Positions 35,551 to 44,267 of a stretch of 64,000 bases of DNA are shown piece by piece; the first letter of the stretch is position 1, and the number at the start of each line of letters is the position of its first letter. The stretch covers positions 841,011 to 905,010 of the forward strand of contig NZ_AZUR01000001.1 in NCBI RefSeq assembly GCF_000527175.1, in the 5' to 3' direction. The notes under the pieces were generated by a model. It was not told the DNA's origin. It did not search any database and saw nothing but the letters and a program-made list of their open reading frames with translations. This DNA is from Pseudogulbenkiania sp. MAI-1 (GTDB lineage Bacteria; Pseudomonadota; Gammaproteobacteria; Burkholderiales; Chromobacteriaceae). A program made the position numbers and the translations under genes.

Positions 35551-37059
35551 ATGGATAGCAGTGTTGCGCAGTACCTGGAACGATACGGCGTGTCGGAGGC
35601 GACGCGACGCTTCCTCGCCAAACCGCAGAAGATGTTCATCGACGGTCAGTGGCTGGACAGCAGCGACGGCCAGACCTTCGCCGTGATCGAGCCGTCGACC
35701 GAAGGTCTGATCACGCGCGTGCCGTCTGGCACCAGCGCCGACCTCGACCGCGCGGTCGCGGCGGCGCGCCGCCAGTTCGACGGCGGCGAATGGCGCCGCC
35801 TCAAGCCGCTCGAACGCGAACGCCTGCTGCATCGGCTGGCCGACCTGATCGAGGCCAACGCCACCGAACTCGCCGAGCTGGAGGCGATCGACATGGGCAA
35901 GTCGGTGTCGCAGGCGCGCGACGTCGACATCCAGGGCACCATCGACACCTTCCGCTACTTCGCCGGCTGGGCCTCCAAGCTGCATGGCCGCACCGTCGAA
36001 CCGTCCTTGCCCGGCAACTACCTGGCCTATACCCGCAAGGAGCCGATCGGGGTGGTCGGCGCCATCGTGCCGTGGAACTTCCCGCTGCAGACCATGGCGT
36101 GGAAGCTCGCCGCCGCGCTCGCCGTCGGTTGCACCACGGTGGTCAAGCCGGCCGAGCTGACGTCGCTCTCCACGCTGCGTTTCGCCGAGCTGGTGCAGGA
36201 AGCCGGCATCCCCGGCGGCGTGGTCAACATCGTGACCGGACGCGGCAGCGTAGTCGGCGCGGCGATGGCGACGCATCCCGGCATCAACAAGCTGACCTTC
36301 ACCGGCTCCACCCCGGTGGGGCGCAATGTTGGCCGAAGCGCCGTCGATCAGCTCAAGCGCGTCACGCTCGAACTGGGCGGCAAGTCGCCGGTACTGGTGC
36401 TGGAGGACGCCGACCTCACGGCAGCGGCGCGCGCCGTGGCCAACGGCGTATTCTTCAACTCGGGACAGGTGTGCGACGCCGGCACCCGCGCCTACGTGCA
36501 CCGCAGCGTCTACGAGCGTTTCCTGGAGGAACTGGTCGCCTACACCCGCACCCTGAAAATCGCCCCCGGCCTCGATCCGGACTGTTTCATCAGCCCGCTG
36601 GTATCGGCGCAGCAGAAGGATACGGTGATGTCCTACATCGAGGCAGGACGGCGCGAAGGCGCCCAGCTGGTGCACGGCGGCAAGGCACTGGAAGGGCCGG
36701 GTTATTTCGTCGAGCCGACCATCTTCGCGCACTGTCGCAGTGATATGAGTATCGTGCGCGAGGAGATCTTCGGTCCGGTACTGGTCACCACGCCGTTCGA
36801 CGACATCGAGGATGCCCTGGCGCAGGCGAACGACTCGCCGTTCGGGCTGGCGGCCGCGATCTACTCCAACGATCTGGGGCGCGTGCACAGCCTGATCCCG
36901 CGCCTGGCCGCCGGTTCGGTGTACGTCAACGCGCACAGCACCATCGACCCGGCGATGCCGTTCGGCGGCTTCAAGGAGTCCGGTTTCGGCAAGGACCTCG
37001 GCCCGGAACAGCTGGATTACCTGATGGAGACCAAAGCCGTCTGGATCACGCTGCCGTAA
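35551..37059 (+). CDS. NAD(P)-dependent aldehyde dehydrogenase (KauB/PuuC-like)
   Basis: A 502-aa ALDH-superfamily enzyme. The catalytic Cys is in FFNSGQVCDAGTR and the general-base Glu in VTLELGGKSP. The N-terminal MFIDGQWLDSSDG and the C-terminal MPFGGFKESGFGKDLG are typical. It most likely oxidises an amino- or guanidino-aldehyde to the acid, such as 4-guanidinobutyraldehyde to 4-guanidinobutyrate, the substrate of the neighbouring ureohydrolase. CAGGAGAA precedes the start at 35551. It lies 75 bp downstream of the ureohydrolase gene. Confidence 0.88.
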   Translation: MDSSVAQYLERYGVSEATRRFLAKPQKMFIDGQWLDSSDGQTFAVIEPSTEGLITRVPSGTSADLDRAVAAARRQFDGGEWRRLKPLERERLLHRLADLIEANATELAELEAIDMGKSVSQARDVDIQGTIDTFRYFAGWASKLHGRTVEPSLPGNYLAYTRKEPIGVVGAIVPWNFPLQTMAWKLAAALAVGCTTVVKPAELTSLSTLRFAELVQEAGIPGGVVNIVTGRGSVVGAAMATHPGINKLTFTGSTPVGRNVGRSAVDQLKRVTLELGGKSPVLVLEDADLTAAARAVANGVFFNSGQVCDAGTRAYVHRSVYERFLEELVAYTRTLKIAPGLDPDCFISPLVSAQQKDTVMSYIEAGRREGAQLVHGGKALEGPGYFVEPTIFAHCRSDMSIVREEIFGPVLVTTPFDDIEDALAQANDSPFGLAAAIYSNDLGRVHSLIPRLAAGSVYVNAHSTIDPAMPFGGFKESGFGKDLGPEQLDYLMETKAVWITLP

Positions 37060-37161
37060 GCGACCGGGGCGGGCCGTGTCACGCCCCCCCCTCCGCAACG
37101 GTCAAATCATCTGGTTTCAGTGTGACTGGCGCCGCCAGAAAAAATACAGAGGAGAACACTG

Positions 37162-37335
37162 ATGAACACCATGCAAGACAAGGAACGCGCAGAAGACCTG
37201 GAGCGGCGCATCCGCTGCTACGAGGAACTGGAAGCGGAAGTGCAGTGGCCCGGGGCCATGAGTGCGGCAGATTACCTGGCAGCCTTGCTGCTGACGGTGG
37301 GTCTGGTGGTGACTTGCTACCTGTGGGGAGTGTGA
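37162..37335 (+). CDS. Small single-helix membrane protein paired with the NCS1 permease
   Basis: A 57-aa protein. Residues 1-30 are charged and helical (KERAEDLERRIRCYEELEAE), and residues 37-56 are a hydrophobic helix (DYLAALLLTVGLVVTCYLWG). AGAGGAGAA lies just before the ATG, and the stop is 3 bp before the permease start, so the two are translated together. Its position and size resemble the small hypothetical gene between gbuA and a transporter gene in Pseudomonas. A role as an accessory subunit of the permease is inferred. No named family was recognised. Confidence 0.75.
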   Translation: MNTMQDKERAEDLERRIRCYEELEAEVQWPGAMSAADYLAALLLTVGLVVTCYLWGV

Positions 37336-37338
37336 GCC

Positions 37339-38811
37339 ATGTCGAACAAGCGTGAAAACGAATTCCGCCTGGCGGCGGAACGTGGCGATACCCCGCTGCT
37401 GCCCAAGGAGCGCATCTGGGGTTTCTGGGAATTCACCTATGCCAACTCGGCGCTGGCGATCGCCACCTGGGCTTTCCTGATCGGCGGCGCCACGGCGCTG
37501 TTCGTCGGCCCGAAGGAAGGGATTGCCGCCATCATCATCGGCAACATCCTGGGCGTGATGTTGGTGGCGCTGCCCACCTGTCTGCCCAGCGGCCGCTACG
37601 GACTGGAGCAATTCACCTTCCTGCGCAGCGTATTCGGCGGCAACGGCAGCCGGCTGGTGTATGTGCTGGCGGTGGTATTCCTGACCATGGGCTGGCTGGC
37701 GGTGCTGGGCATGATGTTCGGCCGCTCGGTGGACGGCCTGATTGCCCTTGTTGAGTCCCATCCGGCCGCGCCCAACGGGCCGCTGGCGCTGGCGCTGGCC
37801 TTCTTTTCCATCGTGCTGACCGGCTGGGTGGTGGCCAAGGGGCCGACCTCGATCAAGTTCTTCAACATGATCGTGGCCCCGGCACTGGTCATCCTGATGC
37901 TGGGCATGCTGTGGATGATCTTCCAGAAACACGGCTTTGCTGAACTGATGGCCATGCCGGCGCTGGAGCCGCCGACCGACAGCAAGCACCTGAACTTCAT
38001 GATCGCAGTGGAAGTGAACATGGCGGCCGGTTTCTCCTGGTGGCCCTACCTCGGCAACCTGGCCCGGCTGAGCAAGAACGAGCGCACGTCGTTCTGGCCG
38101 AACGTGGTGGGTATCTTCGGTGCCGCCTCGCTGGGCGAGATCGTCGGCCTGCTGGGCGCCGCCTCGATGGGTAACAGCGATCCTACCATCTGGATGACCA
38201 CGATAGGCGGCATGGTGGTCGGGGTGATCGCGCTGGGCTTCATTGCCTTCGCCAACGTCACCAGCATGGTCAACATCCTGTACACCTCCATCGTCGGCCT
38301 GCGCCAGATCGCCTGGGACAGCCTGCGTGCGATGAAATGGGAGCTATTGGTGGTGCTGTTCTGCGTGATCCCGGCGGCCATCGTGATATTTACACCGGGC
38401 ATCTATGACGGCTTCTTCATCTTCCTGGTATGGACCTCGGCCCTGAACAGCGCGCTGTCCGGCATCGGCATCGCCGACTACTTCCTGCTGCGCCGTCAGC
38501 GCGTCAGCCTGCGCAGCGTGTTCGCCGCCGAAGAGGACACGCCGTTCCGCTTCTGGCGCGGCTTCAACCCGGTGGCGCTGCTGGCGCTGCTGGCGGGTTT
38601 CCTGGTCTACGTCGTCATCTTCAACCCGCAAACCCTGGCCAGTTCTCCTGCCTTCAGCGTGCTGTCGGCATCGCTGCCGTCCTGCGTGGTGGCCGGGATC
38701 GTGCACTACCTGTTGACCCGTCTGTTCGTGATCCCGCAGGGTCACGGCGATTACCAGCCGGCAGTGGCCGCGAGCCTCAAGGTTGGCCGCAGCGGCGCCG
38801 TCAATCGCTAG
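37339..38811 (+). CDS. NCS1-family permease (cytosine/purine/allantoin type)
   Basis: A 490-aa membrane protein with twelve predicted helices. The N-terminal RIWGFWEFTYANSALAIATWAFLIGG and the motif NMAAGFSWWPYLGNLARLSKN are characteristic of NCS1 transporters. It is a proton- or sodium-coupled importer of a nitrogen-rich compound. In this operon a guanidino compound is a reasonable candidate. It is preceded by the 57-aa membrane protein and followed by a GMC oxidoreductase 16 bp away. Confidence 0.88.
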   Translation: MSNKRENEFRLAAERGDTPLLPKERIWGFWEFTYANSALAIATWAFLIGGATALFVGPKEGIAAIIIGNILGVMLVALPTCLPSGRYGLEQFTFLRSVFGGNGSRLVYVLAVVFLTMGWLAVLGMMFGRSVDGLIALVESHPAAPNGPLALALAFFSIVLTGWVVAKGPTSIKFFNMIVAPALVILMLGMLWMIFQKHGFAELMAMPALEPPTDSKHLNFMIAVEVNMAAGFSWWPYLGNLARLSKNERTSFWPNVVGIFGAASLGEIVGLLGAASMGNSDPTIWMTTIGGMVVGVIALGFIAFANVTSMVNILYTSIVGLRQIAWDSLRAMKWELLVVLFCVIPAAIVIFTPGIYDGFFIFLVWTSALNSALSGIGIADYFLLRRQRVSLRSVFAAEEDTPFRFWRGFNPVALLALLAGFLVYVVIFNPQTLASSPAFSVLSASLPSCVVAGIVHYLLTRLFVIPQGHGDYQPAVAASLKVGRSGAVNR

Positions 38812-38827
38812 CCGGGAGAGAAAGATC

Positions 38828-40513
38828 ATGGAACATACTTTCGATTACATCATCGTGGGGGCAGGTTCCGCTGGCTGCGTGCTGGCCAGTCGCCTGACCG
38901 AAGACCCGAACGTCAGCGTGCTGGTGCTGGAGTACGGCGGCAGCGACAAGAGCGTCATCATCCAGATGCCGAGCGCGTTCTCCCTGCCGATGAACACCAA
39001 GAAGTACAACTGGCACTACGAAACCGCCGCCGAACCCCACCTCGACGGCCGTCGGCTGCATTGCCCGCGCGGCAAGGTGCTGGGCGGCTCCTCGTCGATC
39101 AACGGCCTGGTGTACATCCGCGGCCATGCCTACGACTTCGACGAATGGGAGTCGCTGGGGGCCAAGGGCTGGGGCTACCGCCATTGCCTGCCGTACTTCA
39201 AGCGCGCCGAGAGCTTCAAGTTCGGCGGCGACGACTACCGCGGTGGCAACGGCCCCTTGGCCACCAACAACGGCAACAACATGCAGAACCCGCTGTACGG
39301 CGCCTGGGTGGAGGCCGGCGCCCAGGCCGGCTACATCAAGACCGCGGACTGCAACGGTTACATGCAGGAAGGCTTCGGCGCGATGCACATGACGGTGAAG
39401 AACGGCGTGCGCTGGTCCACCGCCAACGCCTACCTGCGCCCGGCGATGCAGCGCCCGAACCTGACCGTCATCACCCACGCCATGACGCGGCAGATCCTCC
39501 TGGAAGGCAAGCGCGCGGTCGGCGTCACCTACGACCAGAACGGCGTCACCCATACCGTGTGCTGCCGCCGCGAGGTACTGGTGTCGTCCGGGCCGATCGG
39601 CTCGCCGCATCTGCTGCAGCGTTCCGGCATCGGTCCGGCCAAGGTGCTGAAGAAGGCCGGCATCGAGGTCAAGCACGACCTGCCGGGGGTTGGGGAGAAC
39701 CTGCAGGATCACTCGGAAATCTACATCCAGTTCGCCTGCAAGGAGCCGGTGACGCTCAACGGCAAGATGAGCCTGTGGGGCAAGGCGCTGATCGGCCTGC
39801 GCTGGCTGCTGTTCAAGGACGGCCTGGGCGCCAGCAACCACTTCGAGGCGGGCGGCTTCATCCGCTCCGAAGCCGGCCTGCGCTGGCCCGACATCCAGTT
39901 CCACTTCCTGCCGGCGGCGATGCGCTACGACGGGGACAAGCCGTTCAAGGGGCACGGTTTCATGGTGCTGACCGGGCCGAACAAGCCCAAGAGCCGCGGC
40001 CACGTGCACGTGGTGTCGCCCGACCCCTACGTTCATCCGGAAATCCGCTTCAACTACCTGGAGAGCGAAGAGGATCGGGAAGGCTTCCGCCGCTGCGTGC
40101 GCCTGACGCGCGAGATCATCGGCCAGCCGGCCATGGACCGATACCGCGGGGTTGAACTGGCGCCGGGGCCGGAGGTGCAGACCGACGACGAGATCGACGC
40201 CTTCGTGCGCGCCAACATGGAAAGCACCATGCACCCGTGCGGCTCCTGCCGCATGGGCGAGGACGACATGGCGGTGGTCGATTCCGAGCTGCGCGTACGC
40301 GGCATCGAAGGCCTGCGCGTGATCGACTCCTCGGTGTTCCCGACCGAGCCCAACGGCAACCTCAACGCGCCGACCATCATGCTGGCCGAACGCGCCGCCG
40401 ACCTGGTGCGCGGCCGCCAGCCACTGCCGCCGGCCGAGGTGCCGGTGGGCCTCGCCGAGGGATGGCAATCCCGCCAGCGCACCAAGGCCCCCCTGCGCAA
40501 GGTCGCCGTTTGA
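38828..40513 (+). CDS. GMC-family FAD-dependent oxidoreductase (choline dehydrogenase-like)
   Basis: A 561-aa flavoprotein. The N-terminal FAD motif YIIVGAGSAGCVLASRL and the GMC signature GKVLGGSSSINGLVYIRG are intact. The C-terminal catalytic block HPCGSCRMG and the end block NLNAPTIMLAERAADL are present. It oxidises a primary alcohol to an aldehyde and would feed the aldehyde dehydrogenase in the same operon. The substrate may be a guanidino- or amino-alcohol rather than choline; this is inferred from context. The gene lies last in the operon before a long hairpin. Confidence 0.88.
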   Translation: MEHTFDYIIVGAGSAGCVLASRLTEDPNVSVLVLEYGGSDKSVIIQMPSAFSLPMNTKKYNWHYETAAEPHLDGRRLHCPRGKVLGGSSSINGLVYIRGHAYDFDEWESLGAKGWGYRHCLPYFKRAESFKFGGDDYRGGNGPLATNNGNNMQNPLYGAWVEAGAQAGYIKTADCNGYMQEGFGAMHMTVKNGVRWSTANAYLRPAMQRPNLTVITHAMTRQILLEGKRAVGVTYDQNGVTHTVCCRREVLVSSGPIGSPHLLQRSGIGPAKVLKKAGIEVKHDLPGVGENLQDHSEIYIQFACKEPVTLNGKMSLWGKALIGLRWLLFKDGLGASNHFEAGGFIRSEAGLRWPDIQFHFLPAAMRYDGDKPFKGHGFMVLTGPNKPKSRGHVHVVSPDPYVHPEIRFNYLESEEDREGFRRCVRLTREIIGQPAMDRYRGVELAPGPEVQTDDEIDAFVRANMESTMHPCGSCRMGEDDMAVVDSELRVRGIEGLRVIDSSVFPTEPNGNLNAPTIMLAERAADLVRGRQPLPPAEVPVGLAEGWQSRQRTKAPLRKVAV

Positions 40514-40525
40514 CCTGACCTCCCG

Positions 40526-40563
40526 CCAACGGCCCGGCACGGTTTTCCGTGTCGGGCCGTTGG
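40526..40563 (+). terminator. Hairpin after the GMC oxidoreductase gene
   Basis: A long stem (about 17 pairs, one mismatch) CCAACGGCCCG.../...CGGGCCGTTGG around a TTTT loop, 13 bp past the stop. It lacks a U tract. It closes the plus-strand guanidino operon. Confidence 0.6.
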
Positions 40564-40736
40564 CCTATTGGGGAACGTGCCCAACGGGGAGCGGCACGGC
40601 GGGAGCCTTGCATCGTTTCCGATCTCCCTATCCCGGCGGCCCGGCCATTCGCCAACGACCGCCCGTTCCTCGCGCTCCCGCTATATGGTGTCCCCGCTGC
40701 CTTGCTGTCGCGACAGCGGTGGGTAGACGGCCGAAA

Positions 40737-40770
40737 ACACCATGGCCCCGCCGTGGCGGGGCCATGGTGT
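40737..40770 (-). terminator. Intrinsic terminator of the phosphonate/phosphoester operon
   Basis: A perfect 16-bp stem ACACCATGGCCCCGCC/GGCGGGGCCATGGTGT with a two-base loop lies 20 bp past the TIM-barrel stop. On the minus strand it runs into TTTT. It marks the end of the eight-gene operon. Confidence 0.85.
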
Positions 40771-40790
40771 CGGGTCTGTCGACGCGGGGC

Positions 40791-41783
40791 TCAGGAGTGG
40801 CCGGCCCCGCCGTGCAACCGCGCCAGCGCTTTTTGCTTGATTCTGGCCAGGGTCTGGTGGACAAAGGCCATCTGATCGATGGCATCGTCGATTTCCCGGG
40901 ATAGCCGCGCCGCCAAGTCATGGCTCGGCAGCGGCGTTTCGCTCATCTCGCGCCAGGGAATCAACGGGTCCGGGCCTTCGCCGTCGTGGCGGAAGGGGGG
41001 GGCGTAATAATCCACCTCTTCTTCCAACCCATAGGCCAGCACCTGCGGCGCTCCGTCCCCCAGGCACAGCAGCCGGGTCAGCAAGGCCTCGAACGGCAGG
41101 TCGCCCTGACCGGATTTGCAGGCCAGATGCCCCTGCCCGGTGGCCTCCCTGACAATCTTGGCGTCCTTGATATGGACCTCGGTCACATACGGTGACATGG
41201 TTTCCAGCGCCATTAGCGGGTCTTCGTTGGCATTGATCATGTTGGCGAAGTCGAACAGGATCGACAGCCTATCCCAGCCGCTGCTCTCGACCAGGGCCAC
41301 CAGCTCGTGGCTTTTCAGATCCTCGTGCTGCTCGATGGTGAAGCGCAGGCCGCTCTCGCCATAGCGCGCCTTCATGTACTGGATATCCGCCGCGACCCGG
41401 CGCATCACCTCGCTCAGATGGCCCTCGTAGCGCGGGTAGAAGCGTACCGACGTGGCCCCGGTGTGCCGGGCGATGCGTACCGCCTCGTCGATGTCGTGCG
41501 CTTCGGACGAGCTGGTCTCGATATGGACCTCCAGGCCAAACGCCTTGGCCTGGCCGCCAAAGTCGTGCAGGCAATCCAGCGAGGCGTAGCGCAGCGACTG
41601 CTCCTCACCGTCCACCACGTGAATCTTGACCCCGCGCAGGGCATGATGGTGGGCAATCTCCAGCAGCTGTTGCGGTCGTATCTTGCCGCAGCGCATGTTC
41701 AGGTGAAACGCATAGGCGTGCAGATACAGCGGAATGGCGTCGATCCTCTCGATGATCTTGGCCGCTTCGTCCGTGCTTAACAT
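40791..41783 (-). CDS. Xylose-isomerase-like TIM-barrel protein
   Basis: A 330-aa protein of the sugar-phosphate isomerase/epimerase fold. Likely metal ligands are in VHIETSSSEAHD, SILFDFANMINAN, TEVHIKDAK and LAYGLEEEVDYY. The C-terminus is followed by a helical segment. Its reaction is unknown. As the last gene of the operon it may act on the carbon skeleton released after phosphate removal. GGAG precedes the ATG at 41783, and the frame is open further upstream without conservation. Confidence 0.78.
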   Translation of the reverse strand: MLSTDEAAKIIERIDAIPLYLHAYAFHLNMRCGKIRPQQLLEIAHHHALRGVKIHVVDGEEQSLRYASLDCLHDFGGQAKAFGLEVHIETSSSEAHDIDEAVRIARHTGATSVRFYPRYEGHLSEVMRRVAADIQYMKARYGESGLRFTIEQHEDLKSHELVALVESSGWDRLSILFDFANMINANEDPLMALETMSPYVTEVHIKDAKIVREATGQGHLACKSGQGDLPFEALLTRLLCLGDGAPQVLAYGLEEEVDYYAPPFRHDGEGPDPLIPWREMSETPLPSHDLAARLSREIDDAIDQMAFVHQTLARIKQKALARLHGGAGHS

Positions 41784-41836
41784 AAATCGGTCTCCGGTTT
41801 TGTGCTGTCGTTGAGGGTAGCCACTGGCCCGTACCT

Positions 41837-43462
41837 TCATTCCGCCGCCACTTGCTGCTCCAGGATGGGGTAGGCCGTGGCGCAAATATGCGAATGGATG
41901 CGCTTCAGGTCGCGCAGTACATCGAGATGCAGCGAGCTGGACAGGATGCTTTCGGGGCGTCCGTCGCGCAGCCGCAGCAGGTGCTTGTCGGCACCCTCCC
42001 GTTCCAGGTCACGCACCGTCACCTTATCGTCGAGAATACGCTCGGCGGTTTTCACGCAGCTCGACACAAAGGCGGCTTGGGCGCGGTGAAAACTGTCCAG
42101 CACCTGCTCGTGGAGGGCGAGCAGTTCCGCCGCGCCTTCTTCCGAAAAGCGCAGCTTGCCCTTGATCTTCTTCGCGGCCAGTTCCATCAGGTTCTTGTCG
42201 ACGATGTCGCCGATGTGCTCCATGTTGATGACGAAGGACATGATCGCCATGGCGCGGCGGCCGTCGGCGGGCTCCAACCCCTCGCGCGTCACCGCCGTCA
42301 CGTAGAGCTTGATGGCTTCGTGCAGCCGGTCCACGGCGTCGTCGCGGCGCACCACTTCGGACACCATGCGGCGGTCATCACCCAACAGGGCGGGAATGCT
42401 CCGCCGCAGCATGTCCTCGACCACGTCCCCCATGTGCAGCGCCTCGCGCGTAGCGCAGGCGAGCGCCACCGAGGGCGAGCCGATGGCGGAGGGGTCGAGG
42501 TAGCGTGGCGCATCCGGGCTTTCGGCCTGGCGGTTGTCGGGAAACAGCCGTTCCAGCAGCTCGGCCAGCGGTCCCAGCAGGCCGATGAAGACCACCGCGA
42601 TGGCCAGGTTGAGCAGGGTATGGACATGGGCGATCAGATGGCTGGCATCGCTCGACCAGCCCGAAAGCAGGTCGGCCAATAACGATACCAACGGCAGCAA
42701 GGCCAAGCAGACCCCGCCACGTAGCAGCAGGTTGCCGGTGGGCAGGCGTTTGCGCACGTTGTCGTTGCCCTTGGCCCCCTCGACGTAAGGGTTGAGCGCG
42801 CTGCCGATATTGGCCCCCAGCACCATCGCCAGTGCGCTATCCAGCGGCATGGCATGGGCACCGGCCAGCGACATCACGAACAGCACCACCGGGGTACTGG
42901 AATGCGCGCACCAGGTCAACAACGCGGCAAGGCCCGCCGTCAGCAGCGGCTGCCCTGTTAGCACACCGAGAATGCTGCGCACCGCCGGCGCCGTTTCCGC
43001 CTGGCGCATGGTGCCCACCAGCAGCGCCAAGGCCAGCAGCATCAGGCCGAGGCCGATCAGTGCCCGGCCGATATTGCCGTGCTGCGACCCCTTGCCTCGC
43101 TCGAACAGCGCCATACCCGCCACCAGACAGGCCGGCGACAGCCAGCTCAGGTCGAGCGAGAACGCCTGCACGATCAGCGTCGAGCCGACATTGGCCCCCA
43201 GCATGATCGCCAGGCCGGTCACCGGCGTCATCAGCTTGCGCGCGGCAAAGGCCGAGGCAATCAGCCCGGTGGCGGTGCTGCTCTGCAGGACGGCGGTGAC
43301 GCCCAGGCCCGCCAAGAACGCCTTGAAGCGGTTACTGAGACTGCCGGCCATCACCTGGCGCAGGCCGGCGCCACAGGCCCGCATGATGCCGGATTCCACC
43401 ATGTGCAGACCCCAGGTCAGCAGGGCGACGCCACCGGCCAGGTGCAACAAAACGAGAAACAT
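41837..43462 (-). CDS. Na/Pi cotransporter family protein with PhoU-like domain
   Basis: A 541-aa protein. The membrane part (about 1-310) has two repeats; the first carries VLQSSTATGLIASAF, the second the variant CAHSSTPVVLFV, where Q is replaced by AH. The C-terminal ~200 residues form a PhoU-like helical domain. The E. coli homologue YjbB exports phosphate. Placement inside an operon that should release phosphate from an organic compound fits an export valve. GGAGGGAAGG precedes the start at 43462. The direction of transport is inferred. Confidence 0.85.
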   Translation of the reverse strand: MFLVLLHLAGGVALLTWGLHMVESGIMRACGAGLRQVMAGSLSNRFKAFLAGLGVTAVLQSSTATGLIASAFAARKLMTPVTGLAIMLGANVGSTLIVQAFSLDLSWLSPACLVAGMALFERGKGSQHGNIGRALIGLGLMLLALALLVGTMRQAETAPAVRSILGVLTGQPLLTAGLAALLTWCAHSSTPVVLFVMSLAGAHAMPLDSALAMVLGANIGSALNPYVEGAKGNDNVRKRLPTGNLLLRGGVCLALLPLVSLLADLLSGWSSDASHLIAHVHTLLNLAIAVVFIGLLGPLAELLERLFPDNRQAESPDAPRYLDPSAIGSPSVALACATREALHMGDVVEDMLRRSIPALLGDDRRMVSEVVRRDDAVDRLHEAIKLYVTAVTREGLEPADGRRAMAIMSFVINMEHIGDIVDKNLMELAAKKIKGKLRFSEEGAAELLALHEQVLDSFHRAQAAFVSSCVKTAERILDDKVTVRDLEREGADKHLLRLRDGRPESILSSSLHLDVLRDLKRIHSHICATAYPILEQQVAAE

Positions 43463-43597
43463 CCTTCCCTCCTGAACATACGGTGACGGGTGGAGTGGGC
43501 GCCGCAGCGCGCGCACCGTCGCGGCGCGCGTTCATTCTGGGTGTAGGGAGAGTCGCCCTGCCCCGGTGCGATGCGCAGACCGGGGCCGGGCTGGCGC

Positions 43598-44266
43598 TCA
43601 GGCCTGCTCGACAGCGTGCTGCCACGCCAGCACCGACCAGCCCCGCTCCTGGGCCACCTGGCGCAGCGTCGCGTCCGGGTTGATGGCGTGCTTGTGCTCG
43701 ACGGCCTCTAGCAGGGGAACGTCGTTGAGCGAATCGCTGTAGCCGAAGCTGCCGTGCAGGCTTTCACCCTCGTCCTCCAGCCATTGCCGCAGCCGGGTCA
43801 CCTTGCCGTCACGGTAACTGAGCACACCATGGGTCTGCCCGGTGTAGATGCCGTCGGCGGTCTCCAGCATGATGCCGATCGAATCGGCGACGCCCAGGCG
43901 CTCGGCGATGGCGCTCACCAGGTGTTCACCAGTAGCCGAGATGATGAGCAGCCGGTCCTGCCGCTCGCGGTGCCACTCCAGACGCCGCAGCGCCTGCGGA
44001 AAGATGCGTGGCAGGATGACGTCGTCGACAAACTCGGTGAGCCAGCCCTGTACCGTCGCCATGCTCACGCCGCGTAGCGGGATAAGGGCGAAACGCATGT
44101 ACTCGTGCATGTCCACCCGGCCATCGCGGTAGGCCTGCAGCAGCTCGGCTTCGCGCGGCAGCATCTCGGCCGGCGCCAGCCCGCGCTCGACCAGGTGGTG
44201 CAGCCACAGGTTGGCACTGTCGCCGTCTACCAGCGTGTCGTCCATATCGAAGATTCCCAGTGCCAT
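43598..44266 (-). CDS. HAD-IB family phosphatase
   Basis: A 222-aa HAD hydrolase. The nucleophile motif is GIFDMDDTLVDGDSANLW (D7, D9). Motif II is IISATGEHLVSAIAERLG, and the acidic motif is GYSDSLNDVPLLEAV. The subfamily includes phosphoserine phosphatase-like enzymes. It probably removes phosphate from the imported compound or its product. It is not a PhnX phosphonatase, which has a different cap and a Schiff-base lysine. The start lies 1 bp after the ATPase gene end. Confidence 0.88.
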   Translation of the reverse strand: MALGIFDMDDTLVDGDSANLWLHHLVERGLAPAEMLPREAELLQAYRDGRVDMHEYMRFALIPLRGVSMATVQGWLTEFVDDVILPRIFPQALRRLEWHRERQDRLLIISATGEHLVSAIAERLGVADSIGIMLETADGIYTGQTHGVLSYRDGKVTRLRQWLEDEGESLHGSFGYSDSLNDVPLLEAVEHKHAINPDATLRQVAQERGWSVLAWQHAVEQA

Positions 44267-44267
44267 C

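Noticed and set aside
34429..37098. 889-codon open frame on the minus strand
   Set aside because: It lies antisense to the ureohydrolase and aldehyde dehydrogenase genes, which have clear motifs. Its His/Arg/Gly-rich composition is typical of a shadow frame in GC-rich DNA.
43598..44266. HAD protein as a PhnX phosphonatase
   Set aside because: The motif spacing and cap match the HAD-IB phosphoserine-phosphatase-like group, not the C1-capped phosphonatase with its Schiff-base lysine.
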